Origin: Planctomycetaceae bacterium
GTDB lineage: Bacteria; Planctomycetota; Phycisphaerae; Phycisphaerales; SM1A02
Reading direction: 5' to 3'
NCBI GenBank assembly: GCA_947474065.1
Contig: CANJHD010000015.1
Location: forward strand, 1-43,812
DNA length: 43,812 bases
The notes under the pieces are model-generated. The model did no database searches. It worked only from the letters and a program-made list of their open reading frames with translations, and was not told the origin of the DNA. Shown piece after piece: positions 34,050 to 42,357 of this stretch (within the stretch, counting starts at the first letter, position 1; each line of letters opens with the position of its first letter). A program made the position numbers and the translations under genes.

Positions 34050-34799
34050 TCATGGCGGCAGAGGGCGAGAATGTAGTTCAGTTGGCAAGTGGGTGGGAGC
34101 GGTGAGCACGTTGACCAGCCATGCTGCGAATTCAGACTTTGGCATCGATCTGCCCGGGGAGGCGGATCGGCCATCGGCAAAGATGACCTTTGCGTCGACG
34201 TCTGGGGCATTCATCGTTGCGAGCGGGTTGGCCACAATTGCATCGGCTCGCTTGCGGATCAATTTGGCGGTCGCTGAGCGTTCCAGATCTTCTGGGCGCT
34301 CGAGGGCGAAGCCAACGACGTACTGATTTGGGCGGCGACTCGCGGCAAGGCCGGCAAGTATGTCCTCGGTTGGCTCAAGTGCCAGCGTGATCGGTCCTGC
34401 CTCGCGGTTCATCTTGCCAGCTACGAGTTTGGCAGGGCGGTAGTCGGCGACGGCGGCCGCCATCACTAAGAGGTCGTGCGCAGGCCATTCTGCCCGTAGT
34501 ACGGATAACAGGTCGGCGGCGGTCACAAATTGCCGATCAACGCAGCCAGAAATCGCAGCGACGCCCGGTCCGCGGGTCAGTGTCACCGCGTGCCCGCAGT
34601 CGCGAAATGCGGCTGCAATCGCTGTTCCCATCAATCCGCTCGATCGATTTCCGATGTAGCGAACATCGTCAATCGGTTCGTGGGTTGGCCCCGCCGCTAC
34701 AAGGACGCGCAAGGGGCGCGACCCGTTGGGGCGCGGGGAAGCGGCTGGATCGGGCAGGGGGTTTCTTGATTCGTCGTCCATATTCTCGGTCGTGCGCAT
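34050..34799 (-). CDS. coaB: Stand-alone phosphopantothenate-cysteine ligase domain (CoaB)
   Basis: CoaB joins 4'-phosphopantothenate with cysteine in coenzyme A synthesis. It is usually the C-terminal half of a CoaBC fusion; here the frame contains only the CoaB half (249 residues). Motifs are LVAAGPTHEPIDDVRYIGNR, SSGLMGTAIAAAF, VMAAAVADYRP (the pantothenate/CTP site region) and the Lys in KMNREAG. VVGFALE matches the conserved late strand. ATGs at 34799 and 34781 are both possible. The CoaC decarboxylase must be encoded elsewhere. Confidence 0.88.
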   Translation of the reverse strand: MRTTENMDDESRNPLPDPAASPRPNGSRPLRVLVAAGPTHEPIDDVRYIGNRSSGLMGTAIAAAFRDCGHAVTLTRGPGVAAISGCVDRQFVTAADLLSVLRAEWPAHDLLVMAAAVADYRPAKLVAGKMNREAGPITLALEPTEDILAGLAASRRPNQYVVGFALERPEDLERSATAKLIRKRADAIVANPLATMNAPDVDAKVIFADGRSASPGRSMPKSEFAAWLVNVLTAPTHLPTELHSRPLPP

Positions 34800-34969
34800 T
34801 GCGTACTTGCGGCGCAGGCCGCATACTACGGAGCCCCCGCCGTTCCGGACCATCCGGACCGGGCATGTGGGCGGTCAGGTGCAACTCAGGCACCCGTCCG
34901 GTACGAAGATATGGTGTTCTCGTTGCACGCCCCTGCGCGGGGTGACTGGCAGCGGGAGTTCGGCGCGTC

Positions 34970-34975
34970 AGGAGG
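34970..34975 (+). promoter_or_regulatory. Perfect ribosome binding site that sets a TTG start
   Basis: AGGAGG lies 5 bases before the TTG at 34981, which begins the PilB-like gene. The frame is open upstream, but similarity to MshEN starts directly after this TTG. The surrounding 181-base divergent gap (34800-34980) also holds a hairpin TGCGGC/GCCGCA (34808-34823) and a pair of TCCGGA palindromes (34844-34858); their role is unknown. Confidence 0.8.
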
Positions 34976-34980
34976 TCCCG

Positions 34981-36762
34981 TTGGCACGCAAGCCCCGTCA
35001 GAAACTTGGCGAGATTCTCGTTGGTCTCGGTGTCGTTACCCTCGCTCAGGTTGACGAGGCATTCGCCGCCGCCCGCGCGCGTGGCATGCGACTTGGTGAA
35101 ATTCTTGTTGAGACCAATGCCTGCAAGGAAGAAGACGTCGCCAAGGCGCTTGCTCAGCAATTCGGTGTTGACTTCATCAACCTCGATCTTGTGACTGATA
35201 TGAACAAGATCGACAAGGCGCGCATCGCCAGTGACTTGATCAAAAAATTCTTGGTGCTGCCATTGGCTGGCAGCGGCAAACTGCGCCTCATCATCCATGA
35301 CCCCATGGATATCGACACGCTGGAGCTCTTGCGCTTTCGCGTTGGTGATTTCGAACAGGCCGGCATCGCTTCCAAGCGTCAGATCCGTTCGTACATCGAT
35401 GGCGGCGCGAAGGCGGAAGGTCCGCCGCGTAAGCAGTTGGCTGGCGACTCGATGGACAAGTCCATCGATATAAATAAGAGCAGCATCGACCGCAGCAGCA
35501 AGTCTCTTGATATCGATGATGAAGGTCCGATTCGAAAGCTCGTTGCGCGCATCATTCTTGATGCAGTGAACGGCCGCGCGTCAGATATTCATATCGAACC
35601 GGCAGAGGGGCACATCATGCTCCGCTACCGCATCGACGGCGTATGCGTTGAGATTGAGAAACTACAGAAGACGCTGCAGAATGCAGTTCTCTCAACCATC
35701 AAGCTCATGGCTGGCGTCAACATCGCAGAGCGGCGCATTCCGCAGGATGGTCGCATCAAGTTCCCGGTGCCAGAGCTTGATCAGATGGGGGATCCGGTCT
35801 TTAAAGATGGCCAGCCAGTCATCAATCAGATCGACTTCCGCGTCAGTACTTGCCCGGCGTTCTACGGCGAAAGCATCGTTCTGCGAATCTTGCGCCCAGA
35901 CAGCGTGCGCATCGGTCTCTTGAACCTTGGCTTCGAGCAAGACTCGCTTGATGTCTTCAACAAGATCATTCGCCGACCGAACGGAATCTTCCTCGTCACC
36001 GGTCCAACCGGTTCGGGCAAGACCACCACGCTGTATTCAGCGCTGGCGATCCTGAACACCCCGGATCGCAAGATCATCACCGCGGAAGATCCCGTTGAGT
36101 ACAACTTCAACGGCATCAACCAGGTGCAGATTCGCGAACAGATCGGCCTCACCTTCGGCATTGTGCTCAAGAGCATGTTGCGTCAGGCACCGAACATCAT
36201 CCTGATCGGTGAAATTCGAGACCGCGAAGTCGCAGACATCGCCATTCAGGCGGCACTCACTGGTCACTTGGTCTTTAGCACGCTGCACACCAACGATGCA
36301 CCGAGCGCCATCACGCGTCTGGTGGACATGGGTGTCAAGCCGTTCTTGGTTGCAAGTTCCATCCAGGCAGTGCTCGCGCAGCGCCTCGGGCGCGTTCTGT
36401 GTCCGATGTGCAAGGCGCTTGACGATGCGCCGGATCCAAAGTTCCTCAAGCTTGTTGACATCGCTCCCGAAGAAGCCATCGGGAAGGTCATGAAGGCAGT
36501 CGGTTGCCCGAATTGCAAGGGCACTGGCTACCGCGGGCGCAAGGCAATCTTTGAAATGATGATCATGAACAGCGAGATCCGCGAGCTGGCATTCCAGCGC
36601 GCGGGTGTCTCCAAGTTGCGCGCGGCTGCCGTTCGCGGCGGCATGCGAAGCTTGCTTGGCGACGGTCGCATCAAGATCCTGAAGGGCGTCACCACGCCTG
36701 ACGAAGTGGCCAAGTACGCACAGATCGAAGGCTTTGATCCAAGCGAAATGGCCAAGCGCTGA
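34981..36762 (+). CDS. PilB/GspE-type assembly ATPase with MshEN domain
   Basis: This 593-residue hexameric ATPase powers pilus or pseudopilus extension. It starts with TTG behind AGGAGG. Residues 8-60 form a tandem MshEN pattern: 24 residues (KLGEILVGLG...), 5 spacer residues, 24 residues (RLGEILVETN...). The core has Walker A GPTGSGKT (341-348), EDPVEY, Walker B ILIGE (407-411), the His box HLVFSTLHTNDA and a tetracysteine zinc site (Cys474, 477, 509, 512). It is the first gene of the pilus locus, followed by pilT. Confidence 0.93.
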   Translation: MARKPRQKLGEILVGLGVVTLAQVDEAFAAARARGMRLGEILVETNACKEEDVAKALAQQFGVDFINLDLVTDMNKIDKARIASDLIKKFLVLPLAGSGKLRLIIHDPMDIDTLELLRFRVGDFEQAGIASKRQIRSYIDGGAKAEGPPRKQLAGDSMDKSIDINKSSIDRSSKSLDIDDEGPIRKLVARIILDAVNGRASDIHIEPAEGHIMLRYRIDGVCVEIEKLQKTLQNAVLSTIKLMAGVNIAERRIPQDGRIKFPVPELDQMGDPVFKDGQPVINQIDFRVSTCPAFYGESIVLRILRPDSVRIGLLNLGFEQDSLDVFNKIIRRPNGIFLVTGPTGSGKTTTLYSALAILNTPDRKIITAEDPVEYNFNGINQVQIREQIGLTFGIVLKSMLRQAPNIILIGEIRDREVADIAIQAALTGHLVFSTLHTNDAPSAITRLVDMGVKPFLVASSIQAVLAQRLGRVLCPMCKALDDAPDPKFLKLVDIAPEEAIGKVMKAVGCPNCKGTGYRGRKAIFEMMIMNSEIRELAFQRAGVSKLRAAAVRGGMRSLLGDGRIKILKGVTTPDEVAKYAQIEGFDPSEMAKR

Positions 36763-36812
36763 CGCACACTTTGAGTCGAATTTCACTCCACGAATAGATC
36801 AGAGACACAACA

Positions 36813-37964
36813 ATGTCGAGTTCCGAAACCGAAGTATCAGAGAACGCAAAGCCCACCATTCAGATGGACCGTTTGCTTGACGTTGTCGTCAAGCAGGACG
36901 CGAGCGATCTGCATCTTTCCTGCGGTCGTCCGCCCACCATCCGTCTGAGTGGCCGTTTGCGCAATCTTGCCACCAAGACGCTTGAGCCCGAAGACATGAT
37001 GCAGCTCATGAAGAGCGTGACGCCGGAGAAGAACCAGCAGGAACTGCAGGAAATGGGCGGAACCGACTTCGGCTTCGCGTTCGGTACCGCGGCCCGCTTC
37101 CGTGTGTCCGTCTTCAAGCAGAAGGGCGTCATCAGCATGGTGCTGCGCCAGATCCCGAATCGACTGCTGACGTTTGAGCAAATCGGACTTCCGACGATCA
37201 GTAAAGACCTGATTCGGCGCCCGCGTGGTCTATTCGTCGTAACCGGACCGACTGGTTCGGGAAAGACGACCTCGCTGGCAACGATGATCGATCACATCAA
37301 TACCAACTTCGAGCGCCACATCGTGACGGTCGAGGATCCGGTCGAGTATTACCACAACCATAAGCGTTCAGTGGTCAATCAGCGTGAGCTTGGTATCGAT
37401 GTGCCTACGTTCTCCGAGGCGTTGAGGCGCGTGTTGCGTCAAGACCCAGACGTGATCCTGGTCGGTGAAATGCGTGACCTTGAGACCATCGAAGCGGCCA
37501 TTCGCGCCGCTGAAACGGGTCACTTGGTGTTCGCGACTCTGCATACCACCGGCGCCGCCGGAACGATCAATCGAATCATCGACGCATTCCCGACAAACCA
37601 GCAGGAGCAGGTGCGTGTTCAGCTGTCCACGTCGCTCATCGCGGTCATCAGCCAGGTGTTGTGCGAACGCATCGACAAGCCAGGTCGCGTTGCAGGTTAT
37701 GAGTTCCTAGTGGTTACTCCCGCAATCTCGAACCTGATCCGCGAGAACAAGACCTTCCGCATCGACTCGGCGATCCAGACCGGTAAGAAGTTCGGAATGC
37801 AGCTCCTTGATGACCACCTCTGGAGCCTCTATTCCAAGGGCATGATTTCCGCCGAGGAGATGGTCGACAAGTGCCGCAATGCCGGAGATATGACCGAGAA
37901 GGTCCACCGTGCGGGCGGCAGTGTCGGTCGCGCGGAACTCGACGAGGCGCACGAGGCCACCTAA
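36813..37964 (+). CDS. pilT: Type IV pilus retraction ATPase PilT
   Basis: PilT disassembles pilus subunits to retract the filament and drive twitching. This 383-residue protein has the short N-domain (VVVKQDASDLHLSCGRPPTIR), Walker A GPTGSGKT (145-152), EDPVEYYH, Walker B ILVGEMRD, the PilT-specific AIRAAETGHLVFATLHT, and lacks the MshEN domain and zinc cysteines of the extension ATPases. Its presence favours retractile type IV pili over a pure type II secretion machine. No clear Shine-Dalgarno is visible upstream of the ATG. Confidence 0.94.
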   Translation: MSSSETEVSENAKPTIQMDRLLDVVVKQDASDLHLSCGRPPTIRLSGRLRNLATKTLEPEDMMQLMKSVTPEKNQQELQEMGGTDFGFAFGTAARFRVSVFKQKGVISMVLRQIPNRLLTFEQIGLPTISKDLIRRPRGLFVVTGPTGSGKTTSLATMIDHINTNFERHIVTVEDPVEYYHNHKRSVVNQRELGIDVPTFSEALRRVLRQDPDVILVGEMRDLETIEAAIRAAETGHLVFATLHTTGAAGTINRIIDAFPTNQQEQVRVQLSTSLIAVISQVLCERIDKPGRVAGYEFLVVTPAISNLIRENKTFRIDSAIQTGKKFGMQLLDDHLWSLYSKGMISAEEMVDKCRNAGDMTEKVHRAGGSVGRAELDEAHEAT

Positions 37965-38160
37965 ACAATTCTTGCGGTTCTGCTGGGCGATCATTCGCCT
38001 GGCGCCTCAAGAACGGTATCAATTTGCAAGTGACACATCAAATTCATGTGCCAACAACCAACAAATCGCTGCATAACATGCCATCTGTTTGCGCATTGCG
38101 TCCGTATTTCTTAGGGACAGCGACGAGCCACCCCACGACGGCGACTGAAGGAAATTGAAT
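37965..38160 (+). other. Intergenic region with nested stem structure
   Basis: This is a 196-base non-coding gap between pilT and the second PilB-like gene. Just after the pilT stop, TTCTTG (37969-37974) can pair with CAAGAA (38008-38013), enclosing an inner hairpin GGCGA-TCAT-TCGCC (37986-37999). No T run follows. TTAGGGACAG at 38111-38120 repeats, inverted, the motif at 4508-4517. The ribosome site GAAGG precedes the ATG at 38161. A promoter for the second pilus gene set may lie here, but none can be named. Confidence 0.35.
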
Positions 38161-39930
38161 ATGCCAGACCCAGGTGTCCTGACCCCCGTTCCCGTTGAAG
38201 AGCTGAAGCAGCGCCGCTTTGGGCGCGTTCTCACCAAGATGGGGAAGGCCACGCGGGACGACGTCCAGCTCGCGCTGACCGCGCAGCAGGGCACTCATAA
38301 GGGAAAGAAACTCGGCGCCATCCTTATAGAGTTGGGGAAGGTCACCGCTCAGGATGTTGAAGTGGCCCTGGCCGGCCAGTTTGGTCTCGAGTACGTGGAC
38401 CTCACCGATCTCGAAATCCCCAAGGAAGTGATCGGCGCACTTCAGCCCGCCACAGCGAACAGTTACAAGGTCCTTCCCATCGCGTTCGACCCCGCGACGC
38501 GCTCGCTGACGATTGCGATGAAGAACCGCGATAACTACCGCGCGGTGGATGACCTGAAGAATGTGATGGGCTTCAGTGAGGTGAAGAGCGTCATTGCCGC
38601 CGCTGACCAGATTGAAGCAGCCGTTGCCAAGTACTACGGCGGCAAGTCGATGGCCGACGCTGGTCGCCGCATCCTTGCCGAGCAGGACTCTGCCGCAGTC
38701 AAGGCTGCCGCGGGTCGATCCAACGCAAGTATCGATCTGACCACGCTCGGCGATGCCATGAGCGACAACAAGGTTGTTGAGTTGCTCAACCATCTTCTGA
38801 TGCAGGCCATCGCCGACAAGGCCAGTGACATTCACATGGAACCGTTTGAGTCTGAGTTCAAGGTGCGCTACCGCATTGACGGCGTGCTCTATGAGATGTT
38901 GCCAGTGCCGAAGCCGCTCGCAATGCCGCTCGTGAGCCGCGTGAAGGTCTTGGCAAAGCTCAACATCTCTGAACGCCGACTGCCGCAAGACGGACGCGTG
39001 GAAATGAGCCTTGATTCCGGCCCCGTTGACTTGCGCGTCGCTGTGCTTCCCACCATGTTCGGCGAGAGCGTGGTGCTTCGCGTACTTGACCGCTCCAACG
39101 TCCAGCTTTCACTCGACCGCATCGGCCTGCGCGATGATGACCTTGAGAAGCTGCGCACGCTGATCAATAAGCCCAACGGAATTGTCATCGTCACCGGCCC
39201 CACGGGTTCCGGCAAGACCACATCGCTGTACGCCGCTCTTAACGAGCTCAATGACATCGAGACCAAGATCCTCACCGCAGAAGACCCGGTGGAGTACGAC
39301 ATCGAAGGTCTGATCCAGTGTCAGGTGAATGTCGATCAAGAACTCACCTTCGCGCGGCTCCTGCGCAGCTTCCTTCGTCAGGATCCGGACATCATCCTCG
39401 TCGGCGAAGTGCGTGACTTGGAGACGGCACAGATCGCTATCCAGGCAGCACTCACGGGTCACTTGGTATTCACCACGCTGCACACCAATGACGCGCCGTC
39501 CAGTATCGCGCGACTTCTTGACCTTGGCGTTGAGAGCTTCCTGCTCACGGCAACATTGGAGGCCATTGTGGCGCAGCGCCTCGCGCGGCGCATCTGTACC
39601 AACTGCAAGGAAGAGTTCATCCCCAGCGAAGAGCAACTCATGGAACTTGCCATGCGTCCGCAAGATGTCGGTGGGCGGACATTCTTCCGCGGCAAAGGCT
39701 GTGAGCGCTGCAACAAGAGCGGCTACAAGGGACGACTCGCGCTGTTTGAAATCATGGTGATGACCGATCCGCTGCGCGAATTGATCATGAGCCAGGCGAG
39801 CACATCGGTTCTTGCCCACGAGTGCCGCCGGCACGGAATGCGAACTCTCCGCGAGTGCGGTCTTCTTTCTATCTACGACGGTCAGACAACCATTGACGAG
39901 GTTGTCCGCGAAACACTGAGCGAGGAGTAA
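38161..39930 (+). CDS. Second PilB/GspE-type assembly ATPase with MshEN domain
   Basis: The 589-residue extension ATPase has residues 19-73 as a tandem MshEN pattern: RFGRVLTKMG...AQ (24 residues), 7 spacer residues, KLGAILIELG...GQ (24 residues). Both repeats keep the LG/FG, Leu, Gly and terminal Gln positions, better than in the first ATPase. Catalytic parts are Walker A GPTGSGKT (346-353), EDPVEYD, Walker B ILVGE, HLVFTTLHTNDA and four zinc cysteines (479, 482, 514, 517). It is directly followed by pilC and the prepilins, so it is the probable motor of that assembly unit. An in-frame TTG six bases upstream is unlikely to be the start. Confidence 0.93.
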   Translation: MPDPGVLTPVPVEELKQRRFGRVLTKMGKATRDDVQLALTAQQGTHKGKKLGAILIELGKVTAQDVEVALAGQFGLEYVDLTDLEIPKEVIGALQPATANSYKVLPIAFDPATRSLTIAMKNRDNYRAVDDLKNVMGFSEVKSVIAAADQIEAAVAKYYGGKSMADAGRRILAEQDSAAVKAAAGRSNASIDLTTLGDAMSDNKVVELLNHLLMQAIADKASDIHMEPFESEFKVRYRIDGVLYEMLPVPKPLAMPLVSRVKVLAKLNISERRLPQDGRVEMSLDSGPVDLRVAVLPTMFGESVVLRVLDRSNVQLSLDRIGLRDDDLEKLRTLINKPNGIVIVTGPTGSGKTTSLYAALNELNDIETKILTAEDPVEYDIEGLIQCQVNVDQELTFARLLRSFLRQDPDIILVGEVRDLETAQIAIQAALTGHLVFTTLHTNDAPSSIARLLDLGVESFLLTATLEAIVAQRLARRICTNCKEEFIPSEEQLMELAMRPQDVGGRTFFRGKGCERCNKSGYKGRLALFEIMVMTDPLRELIMSQASTSVLAHECRRHGMRTLRECGLLSIYDGQTTIDEVVRETLSEE

Positions 39931-39937
39931 CTCAACA

Positions 39938-41242
39938 ATGGCCACTTACGCATATGTCGCGATGAACGCCTCTGGCAAAGAACAGAAGGGCACCATCGAC
40001 GCCGCAACCACCGATGACGCAATCCAGAAACTGCGTGTTGATGGGCTGTACGCGTCTGATTTGAAAGTGCAGAAGGGCGGCAGTGCGTCCAAGCCGAATG
40101 TTGCCGCGACTGACAAGAAGAAAAAGAAGAAGAAGGGCGGTGGCCTGAACCTGTCCTTCGGCGGTGTTCCGCTGAAGCGCATGTGCCTCTTCACTCGCCA
40201 GCTCTCAACACTGCAGGACGCAGGTCTTCCGCTCCTCCGCTCGTTGCAGATCTTGGAGAGCCAGCAGAAGGCCGGCAAGCTAAAGAACATCCTCGAAACC
40301 GTCTGCGAAGATGTGCAGGGCGGTAACACACTCAGCGATGCGTTCGCTCGTCACCCCAAGGCATTCGATCGTCTCTACACCAAGATGGTGAAGGCTGGCG
40401 AGATCGGAGGCGTGTTGGACGTCATCTTGCAGCGTCTTGCTGACTTCATGGAAAAAGGCCAGCGCCTGCGTCGTCGCATCAAGGGCGCATTGATCTATCC
40501 AGTGGTGGTCATCGGTATTGCCGTGGCGATCGTCACCGGCATTATGTATTTCGTGATCCCGAAGTTCCAAGAGATCTTCAACGACTTCAATGTGAAGCTC
40601 CCGGCCCTGACTCTGTGGCTCGTTGCGGCAAGTAAATGGATCGCAGGTACAGCGAGCCCTGATCAACGCGTGCCCGGCGTGGCGTGGATCATCGTCTCTC
40701 CGTTCGTGCTCTTCTTCCTGCTGAAGGTGATCAGAAAAACCGCCTTTGGTCGCGCGGCCTTTGACTGGATCATCTTGAAGATTCCCGTCATTGGAACACT
40801 GGTCGAGAAGACCACCGTTGCGCGCTTCACTCGAACCCTCGGCACGCTGGTGGCGGCAGGCGTTCCCATCTTGGAAGCGATCACTATTACCAAGGAAACC
40901 TCGGGAAACTGGGTATTCGAGAAAGCGCTCGGCAGCGTCCATGACAGCATCAAGGAAGGCGAAACATTCGCCGGCCCGCTGCGCAAGGCGAAGGTCTGCG
41001 ATGCCATCGTCGTCAACATGATCGACGTTGGTGAGGAGACCGGAGACCTGGACGTGATGCTCATGAAGATCGCCGACAACTACGACGAAGAAGTGGACGT
41101 CGCGGTGGCTAGTCTGCTGAGCCTCCTGGAGCCGTTCATGGTGGTGATCCTGGGTGGCATCGTCGGAACGATCGTTCTGGCGCTGTTCCTTCCGCTGGTC
41201 AGCATGATTGAAAGCGTCTCCGGCCAGAAGGGCGGCAAGTGA
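39938..41242 (+). CDS. Type IV pilus/type II secretion platform protein PilC/GspF
   Basis: This 434-residue inner-membrane platform couples the ATPase to pilin assembly. The N-terminus YVAMNASGKEQKGTID is typical. Two cytoplasmic GspF domains are seen (FTRQLSTLQDAGLPLLRSL, and later FTRTLGTLVAAGVPILEAI). Membrane spans lie at YPVVVIGIAVAIVTGIMYFV, in the VAWIIVSPFVLFFLLKV stretch, and at the C-terminus (FMVVILGGIVGTIVLALFLPL). A run of seven lysines (about residues 60-66) is encoded by a purine-rich AAG/AAA stretch near 40116-40136, a possible slippage site. It overlaps the next gene by one base. Confidence 0.94.
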   Translation: MATYAYVAMNASGKEQKGTIDAATTDDAIQKLRVDGLYASDLKVQKGGSASKPNVAATDKKKKKKKGGGLNLSFGGVPLKRMCLFTRQLSTLQDAGLPLLRSLQILESQQKAGKLKNILETVCEDVQGGNTLSDAFARHPKAFDRLYTKMVKAGEIGGVLDVILQRLADFMEKGQRLRRRIKGALIYPVVVIGIAVAIVTGIMYFVIPKFQEIFNDFNVKLPALTLWLVAASKWIAGTASPDQRVPGVAWIIVSPFVLFFLLKVIRKTAFGRAAFDWIILKIPVIGTLVEKTTVARFTRTLGTLVAAGVPILEAITITKETSGNWVFEKALGSVHDSIKEGETFAGPLRKAKVCDAIVVNMIDVGEETGDLDVMLMKIADNYDEEVDVAVASLLSLLEPFMVVILGGIVGTIVLALFLPLVSMIESVSGQKGGK

Positions 41243-42357
41243 TGAAGCCTGCTAGCCCAGTACGCGCCAGACTCTCGCTCCGCGGCTTTACCGTGGTGGA
41301 GATCTTGGTGGTGCTCGGCATCGTGATCGGCGTGATCTCCACGCTGATCGTGGGCTTGGGTTACGGGGCGCGGCGCGCTCGCATTGCCAATACGGAGTTC
41401 CTCATGAACTCCATCGTGGCGGGGCTCACCCGATTTCGCGCCGAGACTGGCTACATCCCTCCCATCCTGGGTGTGCCATCACAGGTCGGCTCAGCGACGG
41501 CTGGGACTGCATTTGGGCAGCTCGGTTGGGGTCGCGACATGTTGGACCCGCCGTCGCTTGCGGGAACACAGAATGCTGGACCAACCTACGGATCATGGTC
41601 CACCACGCAGCGGCAGAATCTACAGAAGTGGTCCTCGGTCACCACTATCCCTGAGTACCTGTTGGGGCTCGGCGATCGCTCACAGGATGGCTACGGCGTG
41701 ATCATGGAGGCGAATGGTGCGCTTCCCGCGAACACCAATACTCCTGGCTACCGCGAGCAGCCGGCGCTTGGTATTCGTAATCCTGGCTCCGATGGTGGTT
41801 GGGGCTCGCTCCTCAATCCGCGTACTGGAACGCAGGGGAAGGGGCTCTTTGGCTCTCGCAATTTGGCTGCATCGAATCCCGCTACCGGCAACGCGGATTC
41901 ATCAAACGCGTTCCTGCGCGGCAAGTCGCTTGGTCCTTACTTAGAAGTGAAGTCTGACGGCGAGATTGGTGGTCTCACTGGCTTTCAGACCGACGGCACG
42001 CCGATTGTTGCGAAGCCGGGCGAGATCAACAACTTTGACCTTGCGCCGAAGTGCCTCTTAGATTTCTTCGGTAAGCCGATCATCTTCTATCGACGCGGCT
42101 ATCTGAACGGTGACCCGCGCTCCACGGACCGCTCTTGGTCATTGGCCGACATTGTTGCACTGCGTCCGCAGCGTTTCGGACCGGGCGAAGATGTGAACGC
42201 CATGCCAGACGGAAACAACGACAACAGTGCAAGTCGCGCTGCCATGGCCTCCGAGTTTGCGTTCCTCTCCTTTGGACCCGACCAGCGCTGGAACCCGAAT
42301 ATCCGCGCCGACACCGAGGGCTACAACGAAGACAACATTGTGAGGTTCGGGCCATGA
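41242..42357 (+). CDS. Large type IV prepilin/pseudopilin
   Basis: This 371-residue prepilin has a 15-residue basic leader and a class III signal RG|FTVVEILVVLGIVIG (Gly at -1, Glu at +5), followed by a hydrophobic helix. The C-terminal body is much larger than a typical pilin. It ends with FAFLSFGPDQRWNPN...EDNIV, similar in plan to the FGPD/DN motif near the end of the next protein. The ATG at 41242 overlaps the pilC stop; a GTG three bases earlier is possible. It is cleaved and N-methylated by a PilD-type peptidase not present here. Confidence 0.88.
   Translation: MKPASPVRARLSLRGFTVVEILVVLGIVIGVISTLIVGLGYGARRARIANTEFLMNSIVAGLTRFRAETGYIPPILGVPSQVGSATAGTAFGQLGWGRDMLDPPSLAGTQNAGPTYGSWSTTQRQNLQKWSSVTTIPEYLLGLGDRSQDGYGVIMEANGALPANTNTPGYREQPALGIRNPGSDGGWGSLLNPRTGTQGKGLFGSRNLAASNPATGNADSSNAFLRGKSLGPYLEVKSDGEIGGLTGFQTDGTPIVAKPGEINNFDLAPKCLLDFFGKPIIFYRRGYLNGDPRSTDRSWSLADIVALRPQRFGPGEDVNAMPDGNNDNSASRAAMASEFAFLSFGPDQRWNPNIRADTEGYNEDNIVRFGP

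Noticed and set aside
34726-34980. ATG-initiated longer form of the first PilB-like protein
   Set aside because: It would overlap coaB and add non-conserved residues; the TTG at 34981 has a perfect AGGAGG and begins at the conserved domain.
34860-34980. c-di-GMP (GEMM) riboswitch before the pilus genes
   Set aside because: The conserved GEMM core and its two-helix layout are not visible; only short GC hairpins are present.
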